From: Thalassospira sp. ER-Se-21-Dark
GTDB taxonomy: Bacteria; Pseudomonadota; Alphaproteobacteria; Rhodospirillales; Thalassospiraceae
Assembly (NCBI RefSeq): GCF_017922435.1
Contig: NZ_VDEZ01000005.1
Coordinates: 124,001 to 188,000, forward strand
Direction of reading: 5' to 3'
DNA length: 64,000 bases
The first letter of the stretch is position 1; every line of letters begins with the position of its first letter. Below are positions 1 through 8,087 of this stretch, one piece after another. Below the pieces are notes generated by a model. It ran no database searches, was not told the origin of the DNA, and was given only the letters and a program-made list of their open reading frames with translations. A program made the translations under genes and the position numbers.

Positions 1-137
1 TTGGCGTCGCGCAAAAGCGCCGCCTGCTGTGCGGCCCGGCGATAGGCATTGCGCACGCGTTTGATATCTCCCGGCAAATCACGCAACAGTTCGGCGCGCA
101 CGGCCGCGACTGGATCAGTATTTTCCGGCTCACTCAT
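1..137 (-). CDS. Phage protein of unknown function, N-terminus only
   Basis: An ATG at 137 on the minus strand opens a frame that runs off the left edge after 45 residues, so only the N-terminus is seen. The visible part is charged and probably helical (arginine and alanine rich) and has no motif I can name. It starts 9 bases after the end of the lectin-fold gene, so it is probably co-transcribed. In T7-like order the gene after the fibre region is often small terminase or a lysis gene. That is a guess from position only. Confidence 0.5.
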   Translation of the reverse strand, partial: MSEPENTDPVAAVRAELLRDLPGDIKRVRNAYRRAAQQAALLRDA

Positions 138-146
138 TGCCTGTCC

Positions 147-1253
147 TTAAACCGTCGAAAGCTCTGAAAGCCGCGCATTGGAAAGCTTTTCGGGCCAATA
201 GGCCAGATTGCGCAGATGCCCGTTCATCGCCTTGTCCGTCCCGCCAAAACTGCCCAGCACGATGTTGGTGAAATTGCGCGGCATGGCAAAGCCATCCGGG
301 GAGGACAGCACCACACCATCCAGCCCGACCGAAACTTCGTCATCATCCCACGCCAATGCGATGCGATGGCGGCTATCCTTGGCAAGCGTGCCGTAAAGCG
401 ACTGGGTAACAATGGGTTCACCCCCCTTGCGCAGTGAAATACGCAACTGATCGGCATCGCTGTCATAGCCAAGATCAAGGTGATCATCATTAAGGCTGCT
501 GGCATAAAGCTGCACGATCCGCCAGATACCCGCCCAATCCTTGGCAGTATGGATATCAAACACCAATGTGCCCTGCCCTTGCGCGAACCAGTCGCCGGGA
601 TCGAGCCGCACATCATCGGCCGCGCGTGCGGCCGGGATGCCGTTGCTGATGATATCGCTTGTCGGCACCGGCCCGGCTTCAAGCTGCGCATTCCAGATCA
701 GGATTGAGGCCGGAAGCGCGCTGATCGCGGTGCTGATTTTCGGATAGCGGGTTGCACCGGATGCCGGTTCAGCAATCCACACCCGCTGCCAGTTTTCATC
801 CAGCGTAAAGCCGTACGTGGAAGGCCCATCAATGCCACCCAGCGTAATGTCAGCCGTGCCCGAAACAGCGCGCATCCAGATCGCAAAGCAATAGCTGTCA
901 CTGGCGACAAGCCCGCCGACATTCTGATAAAGCCCGTCCGCACCCCCAGCAGTACCGGGCAGGTCAAGCTGCATGGCGGTTGTCGTGCCATCGGGTGCGG
1001 GGGTCGCACTGCTGCTGACCACCACACCGCTGTTCTTTTCCCAAAGCGCATTGTCAAACGCGGTCGAATAGCGCAGCAAATTACTCGCCGCCCCCTCGAT
1101 CAACAGGCCCAACCGCCGACCAAGCCCGTCATGATCATAACCCGGTTCATCGTTTGAGCGGATTTCAAGCAGGCCATTTTCGGCGCGGATCAGCTTGGTA
1201 CTGGCACGCGCGAGCTTCATGCAGGCCGCAAGCGGCTGATAACGCAATCCCAT
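147..1253 (-). CDS. Phage lectin-fold (concanavalin A-like) tail protein
   Basis: A 368-residue protein if started at the ATG at 1253, which has GGAG 9 bases upstream. A longer frame begins with TTG at 1322, overlapping the fibre gene. The middle holds a carbohydrate-binding-like stretch (SNLLRYSTAFDNALWEK and a YCFAIWMRA strand). The C-terminal third looks like a concanavalin A/laminin-G type jelly roll, ending in GHLRNLAYWPEKLSNARL, a tail I associate with phage proteins placed next to fibre genes. It probably sits at the fibre tip and contacts surface glycans, which is inferred. It follows the gp17-like fibre gene directly. Confidence 0.65.
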   Translation of the reverse strand: MGLRYQPLAACMKLARASTKLIRAENGLLEIRSNDEPGYDHDGLGRRLGLLIEGAASNLLRYSTAFDNALWEKNSGVVVSSSATPAPDGTTTAMQLDLPGTAGGADGLYQNVGGLVASDSYCFAIWMRAVSGTADITLGGIDGPSTYGFTLDENWQRVWIAEPASGATRYPKISTAISALPASILIWNAQLEAGPVPTSDIISNGIPAARAADDVRLDPGDWFAQGQGTLVFDIHTAKDWAGIWRIVQLYASSLNDDHLDLGYDSDADQLRISLRKGGEPIVTQSLYGTLAKDSRHRIALAWDDDEVSVGLDGVVLSSPDGFAMPRNFTNIVLGSFGGTDKAMNGHLRNLAYWPEKLSNARLSELSTV

Positions 1254-1311
1254 TGGATGCATCTCCGAACAGTGAGTTTTGATGGATGGCGGCGACAGGC
1301 CGAGGAACGCC

Positions 1312-2715
1312 CTAGCCGCCAATGCGATGAATGTGGCACCAGGTCAAAAGATCACTCGCCCCGATTTCGCGCGTTTGGCTATCGCTATGAAGAATGCGCA
1401 GGCGCAATCCTGTGCCCGGCGTGGTGCCAATTCGGGCAATACCATTCAGCCGCAAACTGTGCGCCGCGCCGCTGCCCGTGGCGGTGATGTCATTGGCCTG
1501 CATATGGCTCGACCAATCGGTGCCATCAAAGCGTTCCAGTGACAATGTGGTAAAGACCGACTGGTCGGTAATCGGCAACCGCACCCCGATATCAACGTGA
1601 TAGAACCCCGGCGGCAGGCCGGTCACACCATGCACGCCACTGTCATAAAGCCCGTGGCTGTCTTCGATCACCTGATCCCATTCCACCAGAAACGCGCCGC
1701 CCGCCGGGATCGACTGGCTATTGGTTCGAAGAAGCTTGATCACCGGGCCGGTTTCATGGATCGGGGCGGCAAACCAGCGCGTGCCATCGCAGATCAGATC
1801 GACCATGTCGCCCCGTGTTGGCAGCGGATAAACAGTCACTTCTGCCCCGCCATTGGTCGGGCGGATGACATCCCCGGATGCGGACGTGATATCGACCATC
1901 GTGCCATCGCCGTTAAAAACCCGAAAGCGCACGCCATTGCGCGCAAGGGACGCCACCGGCAAGGTCAATTGTGCCCCGCTTGAAAGCCTGACCAAGGATC
2001 CGGTTTCGCGGATATCCATGATGCGCGAAACCGGCGCGTCAATCACCGGCATGCGGCGCTCATCCTCCCACGCCAGGACATCCCCACTGCGAAAATCAAG
2101 ATCGAGCATCGCCGAGGCTGTGGATCGCTCAAACGACGCACGCGCGTTTTCCGCGCGGCTTTCGGCGGCCTCGGCCCGGTTGGCAGCATCCTGCGCCTGA
2201 CTTGCCTTGCTGCTGGCATAGGCGATGTCATCCCCGCTTGGCCCATTGGCAAGCCCCGTGCCCGCTTCATCCCAGATCAACGCCCGACCGGGTTCAATGA
2301 CGGGAAGCTCCGCCGATGTCGCGTCCGCTTGATCCGCGCCAAACCGCAACGTGCCCGCAAGTGCCCGGTCGACATCGCCAAGCGCTGCCGTCATGAAATC
2401 AAGATCACGCTCCAGCGCATCACCGCGCGGGATCGACATGGCGTCAAAGGCACTCAGACGGCGCAAATGCAATTGCCGGGCAATGGTGATGGTGGTGGCA
2501 TTTGCAGGCGGATTTTCAAACTGCACGACACCACCCCCGCCCTGATCGGCAGGCGTTAGGGCGATGTGAAAGCCGGTATCGGTTTCCGTTCCATCGATGC
2601 TGATCCGCACATCGCCCTCATCAAACACATCAAAATCAAATGGAAAGGTATCGCGCGTACCATCGCCGACAAAGGCGATGGCGGCACGGATCTGATTGGC
2701 AAAAACAGCGCCCAT
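1312..2715 (-). CDS. Tail fibre protein, T7 gp17-like N-terminus
   Basis: A 467-residue protein. Residues about 1-110 resemble the T7 gp17 N-terminal anchor that joins a fibre to the tail: a phrase of the type FVGDGTRDTFPFDFDVF, then strands with IDG and ITIAR, then an ERDLDFM helix. An alanine and glutamate rich stretch (about 165-200, SKASQAQDAANRAEAAESRA) looks like a trimeric coiled coil. The rest is beta-rich and probably forms the distal shaft and receptor-binding part. It lies 23 bases after the internal virion-like gene. Host-receptor specificity is inferred from the family. Confidence 0.75.
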   Translation of the reverse strand: MGAVFANQIRAAIAFVGDGTRDTFPFDFDVFDEGDVRISIDGTETDTGFHIALTPADQGGGGVVQFENPPANATTITIARQLHLRRLSAFDAMSIPRGDALERDLDFMTAALGDVDRALAGTLRFGADQADATSAELPVIEPGRALIWDEAGTGLANGPSGDDIAYASSKASQAQDAANRAEAAESRAENARASFERSTASAMLDLDFRSGDVLAWEDERRMPVIDAPVSRIMDIRETGSLVRLSSGAQLTLPVASLARNGVRFRVFNGDGTMVDITSASGDVIRPTNGGAEVTVYPLPTRGDMVDLICDGTRWFAAPIHETGPVIKLLRTNSQSIPAGGAFLVEWDQVIEDSHGLYDSGVHGVTGLPPGFYHVDIGVRLPITDQSVFTTLSLERFDGTDWSSHMQANDITATGSGAAHSLRLNGIARIGTTPGTGLRLRILHSDSQTREIGASDLLTWCHIHRIGG

Positions 2716-2738
2716 AGCGTACTTCCCCCTAAATATGA

Positions 2739-3185
2739 TCAGCCCCAGCCATCACGCTTGGAAAACCAGGCATTCAGCCGTGCGACCGTGTCATCCTGTG
2801 AAGATCGCAGAAGCGACTTTTCACGCCAGGCGGCCTGTTGGTTGATGCGACTGCGGTTTCTCGCGGCGGCGTCCACGCTCTGGTTCGCATCCTGCCGGGC
2901 GGCTTTTTCGTACCCCGCCAGAACCGCACTGGCCGATCCCGATCCACCGGCCATCAGGCCCGATGCTCCTTGCCTTGCGCGGATGGTGGCCTGACGCCTG
3001 CGTAGGTCTTCTTCGCGTTTAGCGGCATCTTCGCGCTCGCGTGCTTCGATCTCGGCCAGATCGGCCTGACGGGCGGCTTCGCTTTGATTGATGCGGGCCT
3101 GCGCATCGTTTTGACTGGCTGCCACACGCTGACCGGTTTGCAGCACCGATGCTGCCATCGGCACGATTGATGTAAATCCACCCAT
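2739..3185 (-). CDS. Small internal virion-like phage protein
   Basis: A 148-residue protein starting at 3185, overlapping the tail tubular B stop in a TGATG arrangement that implies translational coupling. It has a short hydrophobic glycine/alanine N-terminus and then long charged helices (RQADLAEIEAREREDAAKRE and similar). It resembles the short internal-core or ejection proteins found between tail tube B and fibre genes. T7-type phages also carry two very large ejection proteins in this slot and none is seen here. The functional call rests mostly on position and composition. Confidence 0.5.
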   Translation of the reverse strand: MGGFTSIVPMAASVLQTGQRVAASQNDAQARINQSEAARQADLAEIEAREREDAAKREEDLRRRQATIRARQGASGLMAGGSGSASAVLAGYEKAARQDANQSVDAAARNRSRINQQAAWREKSLLRSSQDDTVARLNAWFSKRDGWG

Positions 3186-5107
3186 CAGTCATTCACCCCC
3201 ATTTCACTGGCCGCACCGAGCAACAAAAAAGGCCGGGGCAATGCCCCGGCGATGCGCCATAATCCACTTTTAACCGTGCCCCCACTGCCCCGCCGCCAGC
3301 CAAGCGCGCGCAGCGTGATATCCCCGCTATACAGCGCGTTTCTATCATCGGGCGATACCGGCAGCGCGACATCGCGTAATCCCCGTCCGGTATCGACGCG
3401 AAGCTGCCCGGTTTCCTGCAAACGCAAGGTCACCGAGACCAGCCGCACGGCATTGCCGCCATGCGGGCGACTGCCATCCGATGCGGCCGGCGGCAGGGCA
3501 TAAATTTCATGGGTAAAGGGCAAGCCGACCTCGATTTCCGGTACGGCCCCAATACTCTCAGGCAACGTAATCGTCCCCCCGGCAACCGAGATATCGCTGG
3601 CGATAATGCCATCGTGCCAGACGGAAACATCCAAACCATCCAGCGGATCAAGATTGCCCCAGTGTCGGCGCGGGAGTTCGCCCTCTGCAACCTTTTGGCG
3701 GCGATACAGATCAAAGCCGCATTCCGGGTCAAACACGCCGAGGAAATAGCGGCCATCGCGTTCCAGCACGACATAAACCTCCCCGCCCGAGACGGAGACG
3801 GATATAAAACGACATCCCGCCACCGATTGCGAAGACCAGGCGGTGATCGCCTCACTGCGGTACAGTGTCAGGGTCGCAAGCGATCCATCACGCATCACCA
3901 CATGCAAAAGACGCCGGTCCGGATCAAAGGCCTGATCAATAGGATGATTGATCAGATGACGCGACAGCAAGGCAAGGTCGGCCGATCCATAGGCCTGCTC
4001 GACATCGGTAAACAGGAATTCGCGGATTTCGCGTCCGCTCCGCCCGGCAAACAGCGTTGCGCCATCGACATTGACCAACGGCACGGTGCGATTACTTTGG
4101 CTGCCAATCCGGGTTTGGCGGGTGACCTGCACATTGGCCGGTGTTAACGGATCGCCCGTCACCATCCATTCCGACCCGCTGGTAAAGACCTGCAAATGAC
4201 GCCCGGCGAAAATGCCGGTAATGGCATTGACCTGATCGGCCAGAAGGGCGAATTCAATCGCCTCGTCATCCAGTCCCTCGCCCAGTTCGAAATTAAACAG
4301 ATCGCCGGATTTCGACATCCACAGCCGGTTGGGCAGATCGCGCGACCCGCCAATGATCAACCGGTCCTGATGAAAGGTCACGCTGCGTGGCCAACCGCGC
4401 ACCTCGGAAAAGGCCTGCTCGACAAAATCGACGGTGGTATTGGCATTGGGCAGGGCCTGTTTCAGCGCAATTGTCGCGGTGCGGGTATCAGCAACGCTTT
4501 TAATTTCGCCCTCAATCCCCTGAATCCGCCAGAGCGTGCCGAGATGTTCAGGCACGAACAGATCCATATTGGCCGTCACCGTGACCGTGCCGCTGGTGCC
4601 CGACGGGGTCAGGGTCGCAGCCGGTTCGACAAACTTGTAATAGGGCTGGCTGGTGCGAAAGTTGGTTTCGCGCCATGCCCACAGGCTGGTTTGCCAACTG
4701 CCATCGCCTGTGCGCGTGATCCGCACCGGCTTGGTATCGGGATGCACCACCAAAAGCGTATCGGCACTTTGCGTCCAGTTCAGAAGATCGTGCTGTTCGA
4801 CCCCGAAGGTTGTTTCAAACCAGATCGTCTCGACCCCGTCCTCAAACACCAGCGCCTCGTTATCGCCAAAAGCCAGCAAATAGGTCTGCTCGGTATTGAA
4901 TTCGAACTGGATCAAACGCGTCGGCCCCGGCAATTCATCGATCAATCGAATACCGGGACGCCTACGCACCCCACCCGATGGCTCGATAAACACATTGCGC
5001 AACCGCGCCGCGCCATTGGCATAGGCACTCAGATCCGACCGCCCCCACAATTCCGGGGCCAGCTCACCGGTCGAAAAGGTGTTCTTCTCCAGAACGCGGC
5101 GTGCCAT
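3185..5107 (-). CDS. Tail tubular protein B-like (T7 gp12 family)
   Basis: A 640-residue protein. The N-terminus (NTFSTGELAPELWGRSDLSAYANG followed by an RRRPG motif) is the hallmark of podovirus tail nozzle proteins related to T7 gp12. A beta-propeller-like middle follows (FHQDRLIIGGSRDLPNRLWMS, then residues of the type NVDGATLFAGRSGREIREF). It should form the lower tail tube to which fibres attach. AAGGAATTGAGCTC precedes the ATG. It starts 4 bases after the tail tubular A-like gene ends. A terminator-like hairpin lies inside its 3' end at 3225-3250. Confidence 0.85.
   Translation of the reverse strand: MARRVLEKNTFSTGELAPELWGRSDLSAYANGAARLRNVFIEPSGGVRRRPGIRLIDELPGPTRLIQFEFNTEQTYLLAFGDNEALVFEDGVETIWFETTFGVEQHDLLNWTQSADTLLVVHPDTKPVRITRTGDGSWQTSLWAWRETNFRTSQPYYKFVEPAATLTPSGTSGTVTVTANMDLFVPEHLGTLWRIQGIEGEIKSVADTRTATIALKQALPNANTTVDFVEQAFSEVRGWPRSVTFHQDRLIIGGSRDLPNRLWMSKSGDLFNFELGEGLDDEAIEFALLADQVNAITGIFAGRHLQVFTSGSEWMVTGDPLTPANVQVTRQTRIGSQSNRTVPLVNVDGATLFAGRSGREIREFLFTDVEQAYGSADLALLSRHLINHPIDQAFDPDRRLLHVVMRDGSLATLTLYRSEAITAWSSQSVAGCRFISVSVSGGEVYVVLERDGRYFLGVFDPECGFDLYRRQKVAEGELPRRHWGNLDPLDGLDVSVWHDGIIASDISVAGGTITLPESIGAVPEIEVGLPFTHEIYALPPAASDGSRPHGGNAVRLVSVTLRLQETGQLRVDTGRGLRDVALPVSPDDRNALYSGDITLRALGWRRGSGGTVKSGLWRIAGALPRPFLLLGAASEMGVND
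3225..3250 (-). terminator. Intrinsic terminator-like hairpin inside the tail tube B gene
   Basis: On the minus strand GCCGGGG-CATTG-CCCCGGC is followed by CTTTTTTG. It lies within the coding sequence, about 12 codons before the stop. It has the form of an intrinsic terminator but could simply encode the conserved C-terminus. Function is not shown. Confidence 0.4.
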
Positions 5108-5111
5108 GAGC

Positions 5112-5690
5112 TCAATTCCTTGCAGAAATCAGGGAAAAATCATCAATCGCGTGCGGGGTCGATTGCTGCGCATCGGCAAGTCTGGCTTCGCGCAACTGAT
5201 CCTCGGCCCGCTTGAAAAGGTACTCTGCGCGCGTGCTGCTCTCGGTCAGCGGCAGGCAAAATTCCGCTGCCAGCCGCGCCATCAAGGCAAGATCAAACCA
5301 GGCCGGAAAGCTGCCCTCCGGCAAGCGTGCGACATAGCTAAGATACGCACTGTCACTTGCGACCAGAACCGCCTGATCACGCAGCTCGAACCGGGCAATC
5401 TTGCCCCCGTCATTTTCAAGCGACAGCAAACGGATAAAATCACGCGGCAAGGCAAACAGATGGCTTCCATCCTTGGGCGATATCGCCGCATCCCCGTCCG
5501 CCAACCGAGACAACCAGCACCCCCGCCCGGCAAACCGCCACGGATACCCCGCCAGCATCCCGTCGCGCACGCTCGGATACAGCATCCGGGCAATCTCGGC
5601 CTCGGCGACGTCTTCCTCAAACGACGAAATCGGCGCCGCCCCGATCATCACCAATGCGCGTGCACACAGCGCGACATCACTTAATGCCAT
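5112..5690 (-). CDS. Tail tubular protein A-like (T7 gp11 family)
   Basis: A 192-residue protein, ATG at 5690 with GGGGGA 5 bases upstream. The opening ALSDVALCARALVMIGAAPI, the YPSVRDGMLAGYPWRFA segment and the later PRDFIRLLSL match podovirus tail tubular A (gatekeeper) proteins, which sit between portal and nozzle. The C-terminal helix (RAEYLFKRAEDQLREARLADAQQ) is typical of the family. It is followed 4 bases later by the tail tubular B-like gene and preceded by a perfect hairpin terminator after the collar gene, so it may begin a new transcript segment. Confidence 0.8.
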   Translation of the reverse strand: MALSDVALCARALVMIGAAPISSFEEDVAEAEIARMLYPSVRDGMLAGYPWRFAGRGCWLSRLADGDAAISPKDGSHLFALPRDFIRLLSLENDGGKIARFELRDQAVLVASDSAYLSYVARLPEGSFPAWFDLALMARLAAEFCLPLTESSTRAEYLFKRAEDQLREARLADAQQSTPHAIDDFSLISARN

Positions 5691-5703
5691 CACATCCCCC
5701 CAA

Positions 5704-5733
5704 CAAAAACGGAGCCCGGAAAACCGGGCTCCG
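5704..5733 (-). terminator. Intrinsic terminator after collar gene
   Basis: On the minus strand CGGAGCCCGG-TTTT-CCGGGCTCCG is followed by TTTTTG, a perfect 10-bp stem. It separates the collar cassette (5756-6349) from the tail tube genes. Confidence 0.85.
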
Positions 5734-5755
5734 CCAAGGTTCTTGTTCGCTGCGA

Positions 5756-6349
5756 TCAGACCTTGATGATGTAATTCACCACCAGGAACGGCTGCATGTT
5801 GTTGTGCGGCTGATCGCCGCCCGCATCGGAAACCGAATACCATTCCTGTGAAGTTGGATTCACACCACGCTCTGCTTGCGCACTCATGCCATAGGTTTGA
5901 AGATGCGGTGCACCGTATTGATGCGTGTGGTTTGGCATCTCATCAATCGTAAGCTGGTGCGTTTCTTCACCATCAACGGCACCGATCACACGGTCCGTTA
6001 GACCATCACCCTGACCGGCACCAATCGGTGCACGACCGCGCAGGTCAGGCAGTTTGAAACTGCCCGCAGCCTGCCCGACACCGTAAGATGTACCAATCGC
6101 GGTAAACAGGTCAGCATATTCCGCCGCCAGAAGTTCCGCACCATCACACATCATAAAGCCTTCCGGTGCCACCGAACCGGCAAACGGGAGGATGGTCGCA
6201 ACCGGTACAGAACCACCGCCAGAACTGCCACCGCCAAACAGGCTTTCAAGCGCCTGCAACAACTGGGTATCATCCATGCGATCGGGAACGATATCCGCCG
6301 CCAGAACAACATTGAGAACTTCACTTTCAACCGGACTTAAACACTGCAT
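5756..6349 (-). CDS. Tail collar-domain protein with shared N-terminal anchor
   Basis: A 197-residue protein starting at ATG 6349, with TTGGAGAA upstream. Residues about 1-40 (MQCLSPVESEVLNVV...DDTQLLQALESLF) match the opening of the next cassette at 7026. A glycine/serine linker (GGGSSGGGS) is followed by a phage tail collar domain: PEGFMMCDGAELLAAEYADL, GTSYGVG, KLPDLRGRAPIGAGQG, then an MPNHTH motif and a C-terminal PFLVVNYIIKV strand. Collar domains are found in fibre and receptor-binding proteins. Hairpins lie on both sides, making it look like a self-contained cassette. Confidence 0.8.
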   Translation of the reverse strand: MQCLSPVESEVLNVVLAADIVPDRMDDTQLLQALESLFGGGSSGGGSVPVATILPFAGSVAPEGFMMCDGAELLAAEYADLFTAIGTSYGVGQAAGSFKLPDLRGRAPIGAGQGDGLTDRVIGAVDGEETHQLTIDEMPNHTHQYGAPHLQTYGMSAQAERGVNPTSQEWYSVSDAGGDQPHNNMQPFLVVNYIIKV

Positions 6350-6370
6350 GTAAATTCTCCAACTTTGGTC

Positions 6371-6405
6371 AAAAAAAGAACCTCGGCAAGGAAGCCCTGC
6401 CGGGG
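6371..6405 (-). terminator. Hairpin with U-run between fibre cassettes
   Basis: On the minus strand CCCCGGCAGGG and CCUUGCCGAGG pair imperfectly, followed by TTCTTTTTTT. The arms resemble those at 7049-7080 and 7688-7720, suggesting that the same intergenic element was duplicated with the cassettes. Confidence 0.65.
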
Positions 6406-6414
6406 TTAGTTCAA

Positions 6415-7026
6415 TCAAACCCACTCGACGATCACGTAACCATCGACACCAAAATTACCTGAGTAATCAGGTGCCGGGTCCGCAGTGCTAGTACCGCCCG
6501 TACCGACAACGATCTGCAACGTCTCGCCCGGCAGCACGGCGAATTCCTTTATCGCCAATCCGCCATTTCCGCCTGCACCGCCGGTTAGGCCATCTTGGGA
6601 AGTCGTGCCGTTGCCCCCTGGTGAACCTTGCCCGACAAGGTTCACATCACCGTTAGTTGCACCACCATGTGGTGCGGAAATGGCGGTTGTTTTGGCAGAC
6701 CAACCACCTGTGCCGCCCTCGGCAACGACAACGACCTGTTGATAGGTAACACTGGACGCCTGACCGTCTTCCGACTGTTCACTGACCCTGTTGCCGTTGA
6801 GGCCACCGCCGCCACCGGCACCAGATACGGTTACACGCAGCTTCGTGACACCTTCAGGTACGACAAAAGTTCCGTCTTCGGTGAAATACTGACGGGTTGG
6901 CAGTGAGGCAGCTGCAAGCTTCTGAATTGCCTGCAGCAACTGGGTTTTGTCATCGCAATCGGGCCAGATGCCTGCACCCTGAATAACGTTGAGAACTTCA
7001 CATTCCACTGGGGTTGAACCCTGCAT
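6415..7026 (-). CDS. Glycine-rich tail protein with shared N-terminal anchor
   Basis: A 203-residue protein from ATG 7026, with AAGGAGA 7 bases upstream. The first 40 residues (MQGSTPVECEVLNVIQG...DDKTQLLQAIQKL) match the neighbouring collar protein at 6349. The rest differs: a FTEDGTFVVPEGVTKLRVTVSGAGGGGG opening, several glycine runs and a C-terminal DGYVIVEW strand. These are marks of the glycine-rich fibre-tip domain seen in phage adhesins, where polyglycine helices pack together. It may carry an alternative receptor-binding tip on the same anchor. Confidence 0.75.
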   Translation of the reverse strand: MQGSTPVECEVLNVIQGAGIWPDCDDKTQLLQAIQKLAAASLPTRQYFTEDGTFVVPEGVTKLRVTVSGAGGGGGLNGNRVSEQSEDGQASSVTYQQVVVVAEGGTGGWSAKTTAISAPHGGATNGDVNLVGQGSPGGNGTTSQDGLTGGAGGNGGLAIKEFAVLPGETLQIVVGTGGTSTADPAPDYSGNFGVDGYVIVEWV

Positions 7027-7048
7027 GGACAGTCTCCTTGGTTGGGTA

Positions 7049-7080
7049 AAAAGAAACCTCGGCGAAAATGTCACCGGGGC
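7049..7080 (-). terminator. Hairpin with U-run between fibre cassettes
   Basis: On the minus strand CCCCGGTGA and TTCGCCGAGG form about 9 pairs with one mismatch, followed by TTTCTTTTT. It lies between the collar gene at 7116-7664 and the glycine-rich gene, and is related in sequence to the other two cassette hairpins. Confidence 0.6.
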
Positions 7081-7115
7081 GAGAGAAAAGGTATGATTTG
7101 GTTTGGGGACTGGCG

Positions 7116-7664
7116 TCAGGCTGCGGCAGGTTGTGCCGCCTTGATCGCGTAGGTCACCGCAACGTTGCGTGGGCGGGTTTCATCGCCGACACGAGCGTTC
7201 GGGGAATCGGCGCTATCGAAATGAAGCCGGTTCTGATTGGTGATACCGGATGTCGCGTCGGTGGTGCCAGATTGCGTCGTGTAGCTAAATGCACCCTCGG
7301 GCGAGTTAAATCGGCTCACGACACCGATACTGCCGGTAATCTGTTGCATCTGGTCACCCTGATCAGATGCGAACACACGCCCCTCATCCACACCTCGGCC
7401 AGCATCAAAGCCGCGGAGGAACTCACCACGCAGATCTGGAATATTGAAGGTCGTGGTGCCGTCGCCTTCGCCCCAAACGGTGCCAAGTGCAGCAAACAGG
7501 TCGGCAAACTCCGTACGGGAAACGGCAGAACCATCACAGATCAGATAGCCATCTGGCACGGTCTCGGTGGCAAAGGCATGGATGGAGGCAATTGGCACCT
7601 GCAGGCCAGCAATCTGGGCGGCGTCAAATTCGGTGCAGATTGTAATCTTATTACCGTTACACAT
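7116..7664 (-). CDS. Tail collar-domain protein
   Basis: A 182-residue protein from ATG 7664 (AAAGGACATTCT upstream; a longer frame to 7709 lacks support). A collar domain spans about residues 25-90: PDGYLICDGSAVSRTEFADL, WGEGDGTTTFNIPDLRGEFLRG. The C-terminus ends RPRNVAVTYAIKA, a phrase common to phage fibre collars and related phase-variable tail proteins. Its N-terminus differs from the two following cassettes. It lies between hairpins at 7688-7720 and 7049-7080. Probably a fibre or spike tip, from family. Confidence 0.8.
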   Translation of the reverse strand: MCNGNKITICTEFDAAQIAGLQVPIASIHAFATETVPDGYLICDGSAVSRTEFADLFAALGTVWGEGDGTTTFNIPDLRGEFLRGFDAGRGVDEGRVFASDQGDQMQQITGSIGVVSRFNSPEGAFSYTTQSGTTDATSGITNQNRLHFDSADSPNARVGDETRPRNVAVTYAIKAAQPAAA

Positions 7665-7687
7665 AGAATGTCCTTTTTTCAGGCGAG

Positions 7688-7720
7688 AAAAGAAACCCCG
7701 GCAACACATGTCACCGGGGC
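7688..7720 (-). terminator. Intrinsic terminator after head genes
   Basis: On the minus strand CCCCGG-N12-CCGGGG is followed by TTTCTTTT. It separates the head genes (ending at 7774) from the first fibre cassette. Confidence 0.7.
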
Positions 7721-7773
7721 GAGGTTGAGGGAGGATGAAAAGGGTGGATTGGACCGGGTCGAGAAAGCCCGGA

Positions 7774-8049
7774 TCAGTCGGTGTTTGAGGTGCCGATTGC
7801 TGTCATGTCGCGCACATCGACGCCGTTCGCACCAGCACTTGCGACGACGAACAGGCCGCCGGACATCGTGGCGTCGCGGTTGGTGTTGGCGATGATGAAA
7901 TCGCCGACGCGCAGCATGTCGCGGGCCTCAAGAAAGTAATCGGCGGTGTCGACGTCGGCGGCGACGTCCGGCGTGATGTAGTGCCACAGCGTAAAGCCGT
8001 TGGCGTATGCCAGAACACTGAGGTTTCTGGCTTTGAAACCTTCTGCCAT
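7774..8049 (-). CDS. Small phage protein following the capsid gene
   Basis: A 91-residue protein. The phrase ARNLSVLAYANGFTLWHYITPD and the later ARDMLRVGDFIIANT recur, as I recall, in proteins encoded directly after podovirus-type capsid genes of alphaproteobacterial prophages. Predicted mostly beta. A head-decoration or head-completion role is suggested by position only. ATG at 8049 has AAGGAG 6 bases upstream. It lies 38 bases after the capsid gene and is followed by a terminator. Confidence 0.6.
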   Translation of the reverse strand: MAEGFKARNLSVLAYANGFTLWHYITPDVAADVDTADYFLEARDMLRVGDFIIANTNRDATMSGGLFVVASAGANGVDVRDMTAIGTSNTD

Positions 8050-8087
8050 TTTGGGCTCCTTGGTTCGGGAAAAGTCGTGTGAGGGTT

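Noticed and set aside
147-2715. Possible diversity-generating retroelement near the fibre genes, as in BPP-1-type phages
   Set aside because: No reverse transcriptase and no template/variable repeat pair were seen in the window. It could only be judged with sequence left of position 1.
4196-5215. 339-codon plus-strand frame opposite the tail tube B gene
   Set aside because: Antisense to a well-supported tail protein, with no family features or start signal.
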